From NCBI GenBank assembly GCA_937895695.1, contig CALBLM010000103.1:1-6252 (forward strand): a stretch of DNA of 6,252 nucleotides. The letters are read 5' to 3'. This DNA comes from an uncultured Megasphaera sp. (GTDB lineage: Bacteria; Bacillota; Negativicutes; Veillonellales; Megasphaeraceae). Position numbers and translations under genes: made by a program. Positions within the stretch are counted from its first letter, which is position 1; each line of letters begins with the position of its first letter. Of this stretch, positions 1-5,436 are shown piece by piece. The notes under the pieces are model-generated. The model was given only the letters and a program-made list of their open reading frames with translations. It was not told where the DNA came from and did no database searches.

Positions 1-13
1 TAGGAAAGAAAGA

Positions 14-57
14 GGGCTGCAACAAAATGGGCGAAAATGCTCATTTTGTTACAGCTC
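14..57. terminator. Long hairpin downstream of the Rpn gene, probable terminator
   Basis: Two 19-base arms (14-32 and 39-57) around a 6-base loop pair almost completely: read as plus-strand RNA there is one mismatch and two G-U pairs, and as minus-strand RNA two mismatches and one G-U pair. It lies about 40 bases beyond the stop of the minus-strand Rpn gene. The tail on the minus strand is pyrimidine-rich (TCTTTCTTTCC) and on the plus strand is CATCTTTT, so neither has a perfect T run. It may serve both the Rpn gene and a convergent gene left of the window. Confidence 0.5.
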
Positions 58-94
58 CATCTTTTATGTTAGCGGAAAACTGTGAATCGCTGCT

Positions 95-394
95 CTATAC
101 TAGCCGATATTCATGCAACATTTTTTCTTGATATCGTTCATCAGCTAACACTTTTTCTACTTCATCCATCCTGCCTTCTTGCATTAATGTTTGAATAAGA
201 ATTCCCAATATTTTTCTTCCTTCTTTCCTTCCTTCTTTTCTTCCTTCCTTTCTTCCTCTTGTTTCTCCACTTAACCTAACAGATTCAATATCACGCATTG
301 TTTTTTCATAATCCCAGTATTGAGATTTTAATGCATTGTTATTGGTAAATTGTCCTTCATACGTCAGTGCATCTTTTATTGCTGCATCACTCAT
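95..394 (-). CDS. Candidate internally initiated C-terminal product of the Rpn gene (RpnS-like antitoxin)
   Basis: Codon 198 of the Rpn gene is an ATG preceded by AAAGGAAGG (411-403) with an 8-base spacer, a far better ribosome binding site than chance would usually place inside a coding region. Starting there gives a 99-residue protein, MSDAAIKDAL to the shared C-terminus, which lacks the nuclease domain and contains the GRKE repeat (residues 47-61 of the short form). In the E. coli Rpn systems the short C-terminal domain is translated separately and blocks the toxicity of the full-length protein, and its dimer interface includes a helix with four-residue repeats of variable number. The architecture here matches, but separate translation in this organism is inferred. 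The next in-frame ATG, codon 230, lacks a comparable site. Confidence 0.5.
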   Translation of the reverse strand: MSDAAIKDALTYEGQFTNNNALKSQYWDYEKTMRDIESVRLSGETRGRKEGRKEGRKEGRKILGILIQTLMQEGRMDEVEKVLADERYQEKMLHEYRLV

Positions 395-985
395 TGCCAG
401 TACCTTCCTTTCTTGGTCACTGCATTTTGGTGAAAAGTATGCAATCCATTTATCTGCTTTCTTCAATTTTTTTATATCACTAATGTGTATTTTTTTTAAT
501 TCAATAAAATGTATTTCCAAATGGTTTGTCAATATATCATGGGTTGCATCATTAGCAATGTGATATGTATGTGAATAGGTATCATATTGCGGAAACTGAT
601 TATAATTTAGTAAATCAATCGTAATAACAGGACGCAAATGTTGATACGGTTCTCCTGCTTCCAATTCTCTGCTATAGATTCGTCCCCAGTAGTATAACGT
701 ACGATTGGCCATATATTCATCTAATAACACTTGTACTTCAATATGAACACGTGTTCCATCGTTCATCTCAGCTAATACATCTAGCAAAGAAAGTTTTCCA
801 TGAATCCGCTGCGGTACGACTTCTTTATCTGCAAAAATCAAATCAATAAATGCATTATGTTCATTACGTTCCAAAATAGAATTAATGAAATTTAACGTCA
901 ATGCTTTACGTTCTTCTGAACCTAATAACGATTTAAAGAATACATCGTTTAGTCGATTTAAATGGATAATCTCAGGAACTTCCAT
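95..985 (-). CDS. Rpn family recombination-promoting nuclease / putative transposase (PD-(D/E)XK superfamily), full-length form (RpnL-like)
   Basis: This 296-residue protein belongs to the Rpn (YhgA-like) group of PD-(D/E)XK nucleases. Family members cut DNA in vitro, and in E. coli they are reported as toxins with anti-phage activity. The N-terminal nuclease domain (about residues 5-200) shows the ND-x-FFK box at 13-18, Asp69 in SLLDVL, and Glu83-Val-Gln85 in IEVQ, the E-x-Q variant usual in this family, followed by YYWGRIYS at 98-105. The variable C-terminus carries GRKE GRKE GRKE GRK (244-258) and then a helix ending EKMLHEYRLV. I chose the ATG at 985 because AGAGGTGA lies 5 bases upstream; the longer frame from 994 starts on a GTG lying inside that site. 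A promoter sits directly upstream and hairpins lie on both sides, so the gene is a single transcription unit. It is visibly AT-richer than its neighbours, which fits horizontal gain (inference). Fold and family are fairly sure; the biological role here is inferred. Confidence 0.88.
   Translation of the reverse strand: MEVPEIIHLNRLNDVFFKSLLGSEERKALTLNFINSILERNEHNAFIDLIFADKEVVPQRIHGKLSLLDVLAEMNDGTRVHIEVQVLLDEYMANRTLYYWGRIYSRELEAGEPYQHLRPVITIDLLNYNQFPQYDTYSHTYHIANDATHDILTNHLEIHFIELKKIHISDIKKLKKADKWIAYFSPKCSDQERKVLAMSDAAIKDALTYEGQFTNNNALKSQYWDYEKTMRDIESVRLSGETRGRKEGRKEGRKEGRKILGILIQTLMQEGRMDEVEKVLADERYQEKMLHEYRLV
212..256 (-). repeat. In-frame 12-bp tandem repeat encoding GRKE units, 3.75 copies
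   Basis: Read on the minus strand the units are GGAAGAAAGGAA, GGAAGAAAAGAA, GGAAGGAAAGAA and a partial GGAAGAAAA. They differ only at A/G third or first positions and each encodes GRKE. The repeat lies within an unbroken 50-base polypurine run (260 to 211, minus strand). Gain or loss of a unit would keep the frame and lengthen or shorten a charged helix by four residues. Confidence 0.93.
395..411 (-). promoter_or_regulatory. Internal ribosome binding site within the Rpn gene
   Basis: AAAGGAAGG followed by TACTGGCA and an in-frame ATG. The same bases encode the residues before Met198 (ERKVLA), so the site has been kept in coding sequence. It decides the proposed start of the short RpnS-like product. 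Confidence 0.5.
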
Positions 986-1007
986 GGGAATCACCTCTTT
1001 TATACGT

Positions 1008-1037
1008 ATTGTAGCATTGACATAAATGACGAGTCAA
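1008..1037 (-). promoter_or_regulatory. Sigma70-type promoter of the Rpn gene
   Basis: The -35 box TTGACT (1037-1032), an 18-base spacer and the -10 box TACAAT (1013-1008), preceded by TGC as an extended -10. Transcription would begin near 1001, giving a leader of only about 15 bases before the ATG at 985, just enough to hold the ribosome binding site. An inverted repeat overlaps the -35 box and the spacer. Confidence 0.65.
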
Positions 1038-1039
1038 TG
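1015..1039. repeat. Inverted repeat over the Rpn promoter, possible operator
   Basis: CATTGAC (1015-1021) and GTCAATG (1033-1039) are perfect 7-base inverted arms separated by 11 bases. One arm contains most of the -35 box and the other abuts the extended -10. A third ATTGAC half-site lies at 1045-1050. The placement is that of a repressor site, but the TTGAC of the -35 box supplies part of the match, so chance is possible. Confidence 0.3.
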
Positions 1040-1059
1040 AAAATATTGACTTTCTGTAT

Positions 1060-1096
1060 AAAAAATACGCCCTGAGATTCTCTCAAGGCATATTTT
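1060..1096 (-). terminator. Intrinsic terminator of typA
   Basis: The minus-strand RNA forms a hairpin with a 3-base GAA loop (1080-1078) and a stem that is unbroken when two G-U pairs are counted; on the plus strand those two positions are mismatches, so the structure fits minus-strand transcription. It is followed by six T (1065-1060). It starts 14 bases beyond the typA stop codon and separates typA from the Rpn promoter. Confidence 0.88.
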
Positions 1097-1109
1097 GGTA
1101 TATATTCTA

Positions 1110-2924
1110 TTACTGCTGTGCTTTACGCATAGCTTTCTTTCTATCATGTTTATCGAGGATGGCTTTACGGATACGAATGCTCTTTGGTGTAACTTCAACG
1201 AGTTCGTCATCGTTAATCCATTCCAAGGATTTTTCCAAGCCCATATCCTGTGGCGGAACAAGGCGGAGTGCTTCATCAGAAGCAGAAGAACGAGTATTGG
1301 TAAGATGTTTTTTCTTGCAAGGGTTAACATCGATATCAACATCACGATTGCTTTCACCAACAACTTGACCCAAATAAATTTCTTCACCCGGTTTAATGAA
1401 CATAACGCCGCGATCTTGCAAGTTAAAAATACCATAACCAGTCGTTGTGCCAGATTCAAAAGCAACCAAGCTACCACGTGTACGGCCAGGGATTTCACCC
1501 TTCCAAGGAGCATAGCCATGGAAGACATGATACATAATCCCGTTACCTTTAGTAGCTGTCAAGAATTCACTGCGGAAGCCAATCAAACCACGAGCCGGAA
1601 TAATAAATTCAAGGCGTGTATAGCCGGAAACGTCGGTCATGTTAACCATTTCAGCTTTACGTGTACCTAATTTTTCCATAACGGCACCCATAAATTCAGG
1701 CGGAACGTCAATGGTTAAAGCTTCCAACGGTTCACATTTCTTGCCATTGATTTCTTTGGTAATAACGCTCGGTTTACCAATCTGTAATTCATATCCTTGA
1801 CGGCGCATTTCTTCAATCAAGACAGCAATATGAAGTTCGCCACGACCGGATACTTTAAAGGCATCGGCACTATCTGTTTCTTCTACACGCAACGATACGT
1901 TTGTCTGTACTTCACGGAACAAACGGTCGCGGAGATGACGGCTCGTAACGAATTCGCCTTCCTGACCTGCAAAGGGGCTGTCGTTGACGTAGAAAATCAT
2001 GGATAACGTCGGTTCGTCAATGTTGATTTTCGGCAAAGCTTCCGGATTCTGCGGATCCGTAACGGTTTCGCCGATTTTCAAATCAGGAATCCCTACGATG
2101 CAGGCAATTTCACCCATAGCTGCTTCATCTTGTTCAACCCGTTTAAGGCCTTCATACGTATAGACACGACCGATTTTCGCTTTACGCTGGCTTTCCCCAT
2201 CGGTAACGACAATGTTTTGGTTCGGGCGCATTTTACCACGAACAATACGACCAATCGCGATTTTACCAACATAATCATCATAGTCCAATGTGGTAACCAT
2301 AAACTGAAGGGGACCTTCCGGATCGCCCTGCGGGCACGGGCAGTATTTGATAATCGTCTTAAAGAGCGGTTCCAAATTATCGCTTTCATCATCCATGGAA
2401 TATTTAGCAATACCGTCACGACCATTTGCATATACAACCGGGAAATCCAGCTGTTCATCTGTCGCATCCAATTCCATGAACAATTCCAATACTTCATCTT
2501 CTACTTCTGCTACGCGAGCACCGGGTTTATCAATTTTGTTGATGACAACAATAGGTTTCAATTTTTGTTCTAAGGCTTTGCGCAATACGTATTTCGTCTG
2601 CGGCATAGGACCTTCGAAAGCATCAACCAAAAGCAGCACGCCGTCAACCATGTTTAATACACGTTCAACTTCGCCGCCAAAGTCAGCATGCCCCGGTGTG
2701 TCAACGATATTGATTTTGACACCTTCATGCATGACCGATGTATTTTTGGACAAGATTGTAATGCCGCGTTCCCGTTCGATATCACCGGAGTCCATAACTC
2801 GATCGGCTACTTTTTCGTTTGAACGGAATACATGACTCTGTTTGAGCATGGCATCAACCAATGTTGTTTTACCATGGTCAACGTGGGCAATAATTGCAAT
2901 ATTACGAATATCTTTGCGTTCCAT
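1110..2924 (-). CDS. typA: Translational GTPase TypA/BipA
   Basis: TypA/BipA is an EF-G-like GTPase that binds the 70S ribosome and helps 50S subunit maturation and growth under stress or cold. The 604 residues match the usual family length (about 605-615). GTPase motifs are intact: G1 AHVDHGKT (13-20), switch I RERGITI (51-57), G3 DTPGH (75-79) and G4 NKID (129-132), followed by the beta-barrel domain II, the EF-G-like domains III and V, and the TypA-specific lysine/arginine-rich C-terminal domain ending RIRKAILDKHDRKKAMRKAQQ. The ATG at 2924 follows AGGAG and GAGGA purine runs, the nearer with a 6-base spacer. It has its own likely promoter and a clean terminator, so it probably forms a single-gene unit with possible read-through from murB. 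Lack of EF-G domain IV and the length separate it from EF-G and LepA. Identification is secure. Confidence 0.98.
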   Translation of the reverse strand: MERKDIRNIAIIAHVDHGKTTLVDAMLKQSHVFRSNEKVADRVMDSGDIERERGITILSKNTSVMHEGVKINIVDTPGHADFGGEVERVLNMVDGVLLLVDAFEGPMPQTKYVLRKALEQKLKPIVVINKIDKPGARVAEVEDEVLELFMELDATDEQLDFPVVYANGRDGIAKYSMDDESDNLEPLFKTIIKYCPCPQGDPEGPLQFMVTTLDYDDYVGKIAIGRIVRGKMRPNQNIVVTDGESQRKAKIGRVYTYEGLKRVEQDEAAMGEIACIVGIPDLKIGETVTDPQNPEALPKINIDEPTLSMIFYVNDSPFAGQEGEFVTSRHLRDRLFREVQTNVSLRVEETDSADAFKVSGRGELHIAVLIEEMRRQGYELQIGKPSVITKEINGKKCEPLEALTIDVPPEFMGAVMEKLGTRKAEMVNMTDVSGYTRLEFIIPARGLIGFRSEFLTATKGNGIMYHVFHGYAPWKGEIPGRTRGSLVAFESGTTTGYGIFNLQDRGVMFIKPGEEIYLGQVVGESNRDVDIDVNPCKKKHLTNTRSSASDEALRLVPPQDMGLEKSLEWINDDELVEVTPKSIRIRKAILDKHDRKKAMRKAQQ

Positions 2925-2982
2925 CTAATGTCCTCTCTCCTATTAATCATAAAGAATATATTTTTATATATGTAACTTTGTT

Positions 2983-3011
2983 AGTATACCACAAAAAAAG
3001 TAGTTAGTGAA
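2983..3011 (-). promoter_or_regulatory. Probable typA promoter
   Basis: The -35 box TTCACT (3011-3006, four of six consensus bases), a 17-base spacer and the -10 box TATACT (2988-2983). Transcription would start near 2976, leaving a leader of about 50 AT-rich bases. The -35 box and part of the spacer lie inside the right arm of the murB-typA inverted repeat. Confidence 0.5.
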
Positions 3012-3079
3012 TAGTAATCGACAGACAGGCTTTAAATTTATCATTTTTTTACCTTCTGCAATCATTCATCACTAACTAC
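2993..3079 (-). terminator. Long-arm inverted repeat with T tract after murB, possible terminator or attenuator
   Basis: On the minus strand an 11-base arm GTAGTTAGTGA (3079-3069) is perfectly complementary to TCACTAACTAC (3010-3000), which is followed by seven T (2999-2993). It begins 8 bases after the murB stop. The 58-base region between the arms is far longer than a normal terminator loop and shows no convincing inner stem, so termination efficiency is uncertain. The distal arm also carries the typA -35 box. Confidence 0.4.
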
Positions 3080-3086
3080 GTATGTA

Positions 3087-4013
3087 TTAGTCTTCACCAA
3101 GAATGCGAACTTCCGGTTCTAAATGCACGCCGTGTGCATTTTCTACTCGTTTTTGTACTTCGTGAATGACCTGCAATACATCTTTTGCGGAAGCATGACC
3201 GGTATTAACAACAAATCCGGCATGTTTAGTAGATACTTGGGCATCACCACAAGACAATCCTTTCAAACCGGTTTGGTCAATCAAGGTACCGGCAAAATAT
3301 CCCGGTGGCCGTTTAAACGTACTGCCGGCGCTATGCATTTCCAACGGTTGTTTGCTCCGCCGTTTCTGCATCAAATCATCCATTTCTTGCTGAATTTCTT
3401 TTTTGTCACCTTGACGTAAGGTCAATTCAATTTCAACAACAAATTCTTGAGACTTCTGAAAACGGCTCTGTCTGTAGGCGAATCCCAAATTCGGAGCATT
3501 ATACGTATGCACGCCACCTGTACTGTTTACAGTACGCACTCGCGATACGACATGGCTCATTTCTCCGCCATATGCACCGGCATTCATGAATACAGCACCA
3601 CCCAACGTACCCGGTATGCCACAGGCAAATTCAATGCCTGTCAATCCTTGCTGTTGGGCAAAATGACATACATCTTTTAACATATAACCGGCACTTGCCA
3701 GAATTTTCGTTCCATTGCAGGACAAGACTTTGGTCATTTGGTTCAGCTGAATGACCACGCCGCGAATACCGCCGTCCCGCACCAGAACATTGGAGCCGCC
3801 GCCCAGCACAGTAACTGGAAGTTCCAAGCTGCGGGCCGCCCGAATTGCCAAAGACATTTCCTTGACGGATTTTGGCAGTACCAATACATCTGCCGGGCCG
3901 CCGACAGCAAACGTTGTATGCTCACTCATGGATTCGTCCATCAGCATACGGCTTGCCGGTATGGATACCGACAGCTGTGATACAAAACTCGTTAATGCGT
4001 ATTTATTGATCAA
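3087..4013 (-). CDS. murB: UDP-N-acetylenolpyruvoylglucosamine reductase (MurB)
   Basis: MurB is the cytoplasmic FAD enzyme that uses NADPH to reduce UDP-GlcNAc-enolpyruvate to UDP-MurNAc, the second committed step of peptidoglycan synthesis. The 308 residues fit the short type II form. Visible motifs are the FAD-binding HTTFAVGGPAD (32-42), VLGGGSNVLVRDGG (69-82), the flavin-site GIPGTLGGAVFMNAGAYGGE (132-151), AYRQSRF (179-185), AGSTFKRP with the proton-donor serine Ser231, and the C-terminal LEPEVRILG with the conserved glutamate Glu301. The start is a TTG: AGAAGGA lies 10 bases upstream, and the N-terminal helix before MSEHTTF is of normal length. It overlaps the 3' end of the YlbF-family gene by 11 bases, so the two are probably translationally coupled and it is the last gene of the trmL-ylbF-murB operon. 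Confidence 0.97.
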   Translation of the reverse strand: MINKYALTSFVSQLSVSIPASRMLMDESMSEHTTFAVGGPADVLVLPKSVKEMSLAIRAARSLELPVTVLGGGSNVLVRDGGIRGVVIQLNQMTKVLSCNGTKILASAGYMLKDVCHFAQQQGLTGIEFACGIPGTLGGAVFMNAGAYGGEMSHVVSRVRTVNSTGGVHTYNAPNLGFAYRQSRFQKSQEFVVEIELTLRQGDKKEIQQEMDDLMQKRRSKQPLEMHSAGSTFKRPPGYFAGTLIDQTGLKGLSCGDAQVSTKHAGFVVNTGHASAKDVLQVIHEVQKRVENAHGVHLEPEVRILGED

Positions 4014-4350
4014 GAATACTCATTCCTTCTGCCATAGATTGCTGGATAATCTGAAATACTTCCCCTGCCATAGACTGCCATGCATTATATTTTTGCAAAT
4101 AATCGACAGCCAGCTGATTATTTTTTACTAATTCAGACAGGCGGTTTAGCTGTTCAATCTTCTTGCGGACCGGTTTATCTCCCATAGACTGTGCATATGC
4201 CAGCTGGGTCTGCCATACCAAAAATTCGCGGACCAATTTCGTCGTCTTTTCGTCTTTAGCCAATGTCTTTCCCGCTTCTACAAGATCTTGGTACTCTTTA
4301 CATGCTTGAACCGCTTCTGCGAGTTCATGGGCTTTATCATAAATTTCCAC
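4003..4350 (-). CDS. YlbF/YmcA family regulator-like protein
   Basis: This 115-residue, all-helical, charged protein fits the Com_YlbF family, with the typical N-terminal AHELAEAVQACKEYQDLVEAGKTLAKD (7-33) followed by a helix beginning REFLVWQTQ. In Bacillus subtilis YlbF and YmcA form a complex with YaaT that adjusts RNase Y activity and thereby competence, biofilm formation and sporulation; other family members are unstudied. Only one cysteine (Cys17) is present, so the C-terminal cysteines linked to Fe-S binding in the B. subtilis complex are not seen. The start is GTG at 4350, with GAGGTG and a 6-base spacer beginning inside the 13-base gap after trmL. The stop overlaps the murB TTG start. 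A role in RNA turnover is possible but only inferred from family, and no second paralogue lies nearby. Confidence 0.75.
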   Translation of the reverse strand: MEIYDKAHELAEAVQACKEYQDLVEAGKTLAKDEKTTKLVREFLVWQTQLAYAQSMGDKPVRKKIEQLNRLSELVKNNQLAVDYLQKYNAWQSMAGEVFQIIQQSMAEGMSILDQ

Positions 4351-4363
4351 TCGTCACACCTCA

Positions 4364-4852
4364 TTATTTCAAATTTTTGATGCCTATACCGCTTTTGGCC
4401 ATATCAGGAAATCCCAACTGCCGCAATGCTTCATACGATACGATGGCAACCGTATTGGACAAATTCAAGCTTCGAGCCTTGTCAATCATCGGTACGCGGA
4501 AACAGCTTTCAGGGTATTTTTTCAGCAGTTCTTCCGGCAGGCCTTTGGTTTCTTTGCCAAATACTAACACATCATCATATTGAAACTGTATATCTGCATA
4601 GCATTGTTCTGATTTCGTCGTCAAATAAAAGAAGCGGTGGCCTTTATATTTTTCCAGCACTTCTTCAAAATTTTCATGAATCTGTACATCTACCAGGGAC
4701 CAGTAATCCAAGCCGGCCCGTTTTAAATGTTTATCATCGATGGAAAACCCAAGCGGTTTTACCAAATGCAGCGTTATATGATTTGCTGCGCACAACCGGG
4801 CTACATTGCCCGTATTTCCGGGAATTTCCGGTTCTACCATTACGATATGCAT
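4364..4852 (-). CDS. trmL: tRNA (cytidine(34)-2'-O)-methyltransferase, TrmL-like SPOUT enzyme
   Basis: TrmL methylates the 2'-hydroxyl of wobble nucleotide 34 in certain tRNA-Leu isoacceptors with S-adenosylmethionine. The 162 residues match the family length (E. coli about 157) and show its three motifs: MVEPEIPGNTGNVAR (5-19) with Asn13 and Arg19, LVFGKETKGLPEELL (96-110), and NLSNTVAIVSYEALRQLGF (130-148) forming the trefoil-knot cofactor site. YWSLVDV (50-56) is also typical. The frame is open up to an ATG at 4930, but homology begins at MHIVMVEPEI. GGAG with a 9-base spacer precedes 4852, while the ATG at 4930 has only a weak A-rich region in front. It is the first gene of a minus-strand operon with ylbF and murB. 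The exact isoacceptor specificity is inferred from family. Confidence 0.93.
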   Translation of the reverse strand: MHIVMVEPEIPGNTGNVARLCAANHITLHLVKPLGFSIDDKHLKRAGLDYWSLVDVQIHENFEEVLEKYKGHRFFYLTTKSEQCYADIQFQYDDVLVFGKETKGLPEELLKKYPESCFRVPMIDKARSLNLSNTVAIVSYEALRQLGFPDMAKSGIGIKNLK

Positions 4853-4872
4853 GCTATCACTCTCCACCATGT

Positions 4873-4901
4873 ATTGTACAAGATTTCCTGTATAAGTACA
4901 A
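4873..4901 (-). promoter_or_regulatory. Candidate promoter of the trmL-ylbF-murB operon
   Basis: TTGTAC (4901-4896) and TACAAT (4878-4873) are separated by 17 bases. The -10 matches five of six consensus bases, the -35 only the TTG. Transcription would start near 4866, leaving a short leader as for the Rpn gene. A rival site further upstream pairs TTAATA (4980-4975) with TATAAC (4956-4951) at 18 bases and would overlap the divergent promoter. The sequence does not decide between them. Confidence 0.35.
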
Positions 4902-4929
4902 GAGGAAAGCCCTTCCTCCCTCTGATACA

Positions 4930-4958
4930 TTGCTTTTTTTCTTGTTCCATGTTATAAT
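4930..4958 (+). promoter_or_regulatory. Probable promoter of the plus-strand two-gene operon
   Basis: A perfect TATAAT (4953-4958) preceded by TGT gives an extended -10. The weak -35 TTGCTT (4930-4935) lies 17 bases upstream. The presumed start near 4965 falls inside a 12-base palindrome. Confidence 0.5.
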
Positions 4959-4960
4959 TT

Positions 4961-4989
4961 AAATAACAATTATTTATTAATTGTTATTT
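4961..4989. repeat. 12-bp perfect palindrome at the divergent promoter region, possible operator
   Basis: AAATAACAATTA (4961-4972) and TAATTGTTATTT (4978-4989) are perfect inverted arms around five bases. The element covers the expected transcription start of the plus-strand operon and lies upstream of the trmL operon. The core dyad TAACAATTA/TAATTGTTA is the kind of AT-rich site bound by small winged-helix repressors such as MarR-family proteins (inference). It could instead act as a 5' leader hairpin. In such an AT-rich gap some pairing is expected by chance. Confidence 0.4.
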
Positions 4990-5018
4990 TCCTTATTGAA
5001 AAAGAGAGGTGTTTTCAC

Positions 5019-5426
5019 ATGGATACATTTGATAACATTGCCCAATATCCTATTTATTTTGCACCGGGCTGTCGTCTTATGCAATTGGAACCGGCTATGG
5101 TTTCTGAAGTGTATGATTATTTACATAAATTATTTGGCAATATTCATTTATATACGCGTTGCTGCGCTTTCGATGATGCCAAACAACACGATGAAGAAGC
5201 CGTATTTATTACGTTGTGTGATTCGTGTTTTAAAATTTATGGAGAAACCTATGCCAACCTTCATATGCGCGATTTTTGGAGCGTTTATGACGAATACAAA
5301 ATGGTATACCCACTGAAAGATGAAGCAAAACTTCGCCAGTCTTTACAATCGACACTTTGCGCACCAGCTCCTTTAAATGCCATTCGCAGCTGGATTGATG
5401 AATGGAAAACATGGAGCACGAAATAA
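5019..5426 (+). CDS. Cysteine-rich protein resembling one half of a CCG-type (Fe-S)-binding protein
   Basis: I do not recognise a characterised orthologue of this 135-residue protein. It has YFAPGCRLMQLEP (13-25), a CC pair (48-49) and CDSC (67-70), a spacing like the C...CC...CxxC pattern of the CCG cysteine-rich domain found in heterodisulfide reductase HdrB and related (Fe-S) proteins. The glycine after CC is replaced by alanine (CCA). Typical CCG proteins carry two such domains; here only one is present, and after FWSVYDEY the chain ends in a charged tail with a lone Cys114. No signal peptide or membrane segment is seen, so it is probably cytoplasmic. The ATG at 5019 has GAGGTG 7 bases upstream. 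The stop codon is part of the ribosome binding site of the next gene, 10 bases on, so the two are co-transcribed and probably coupled. Metal or cluster binding is inference. Confidence 0.65.
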   Translation: MDTFDNIAQYPIYFAPGCRLMQLEPAMVSEVYDYLHKLFGNIHLYTRCCAFDDAKQHDEEAVFITLCDSCFKIYGETYANLHMRDFWSVYDEYKMVYPLKDEAKLRQSLQSTLCAPAPLNAIRSWIDEWKTWSTK

Positions 5427-5436
5427 GGAGACCCTT

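Noticed and set aside
95..985. Rpn gene as a transposase of an insertion sequence
   Set aside because: The family is sometimes labelled transposase, but no terminal inverted repeats or target duplication flank it. The hairpins on either side have different sequences and look like terminators.
986..994. Rpn frame extended to a GTG at 994
   Set aside because: The GTG forms part of the ribosome binding site AGAGGTGA that serves the ATG at 985, and no binding site precedes it.
1095..1670. Plus-strand 191-codon open frame
   Set aside because: It lies wholly antisense to typA and the typA terminator, has no recognisable domain, and is explained as a shadow of the GTPase coding sequence.
2347..2835. 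Plus-strand 162-codon open frame rich in serine
   Set aside because: It is antisense to the typA GTPase domain with low-complexity composition and no family resemblance.
4426..4962. Plus-strand 178-codon open frame
   Set aside because: It is antisense to trmL and runs through the promoter region, with no domain or credible ribosome binding site.
5377..5436. N-terminal extension of the UPF0173 hydrolase from an ATG at 5377
   Set aside because: It would overlap the upstream gene in another frame. The family start motif MKFTYYGHAAF and the TAAGGAG site support 5437.
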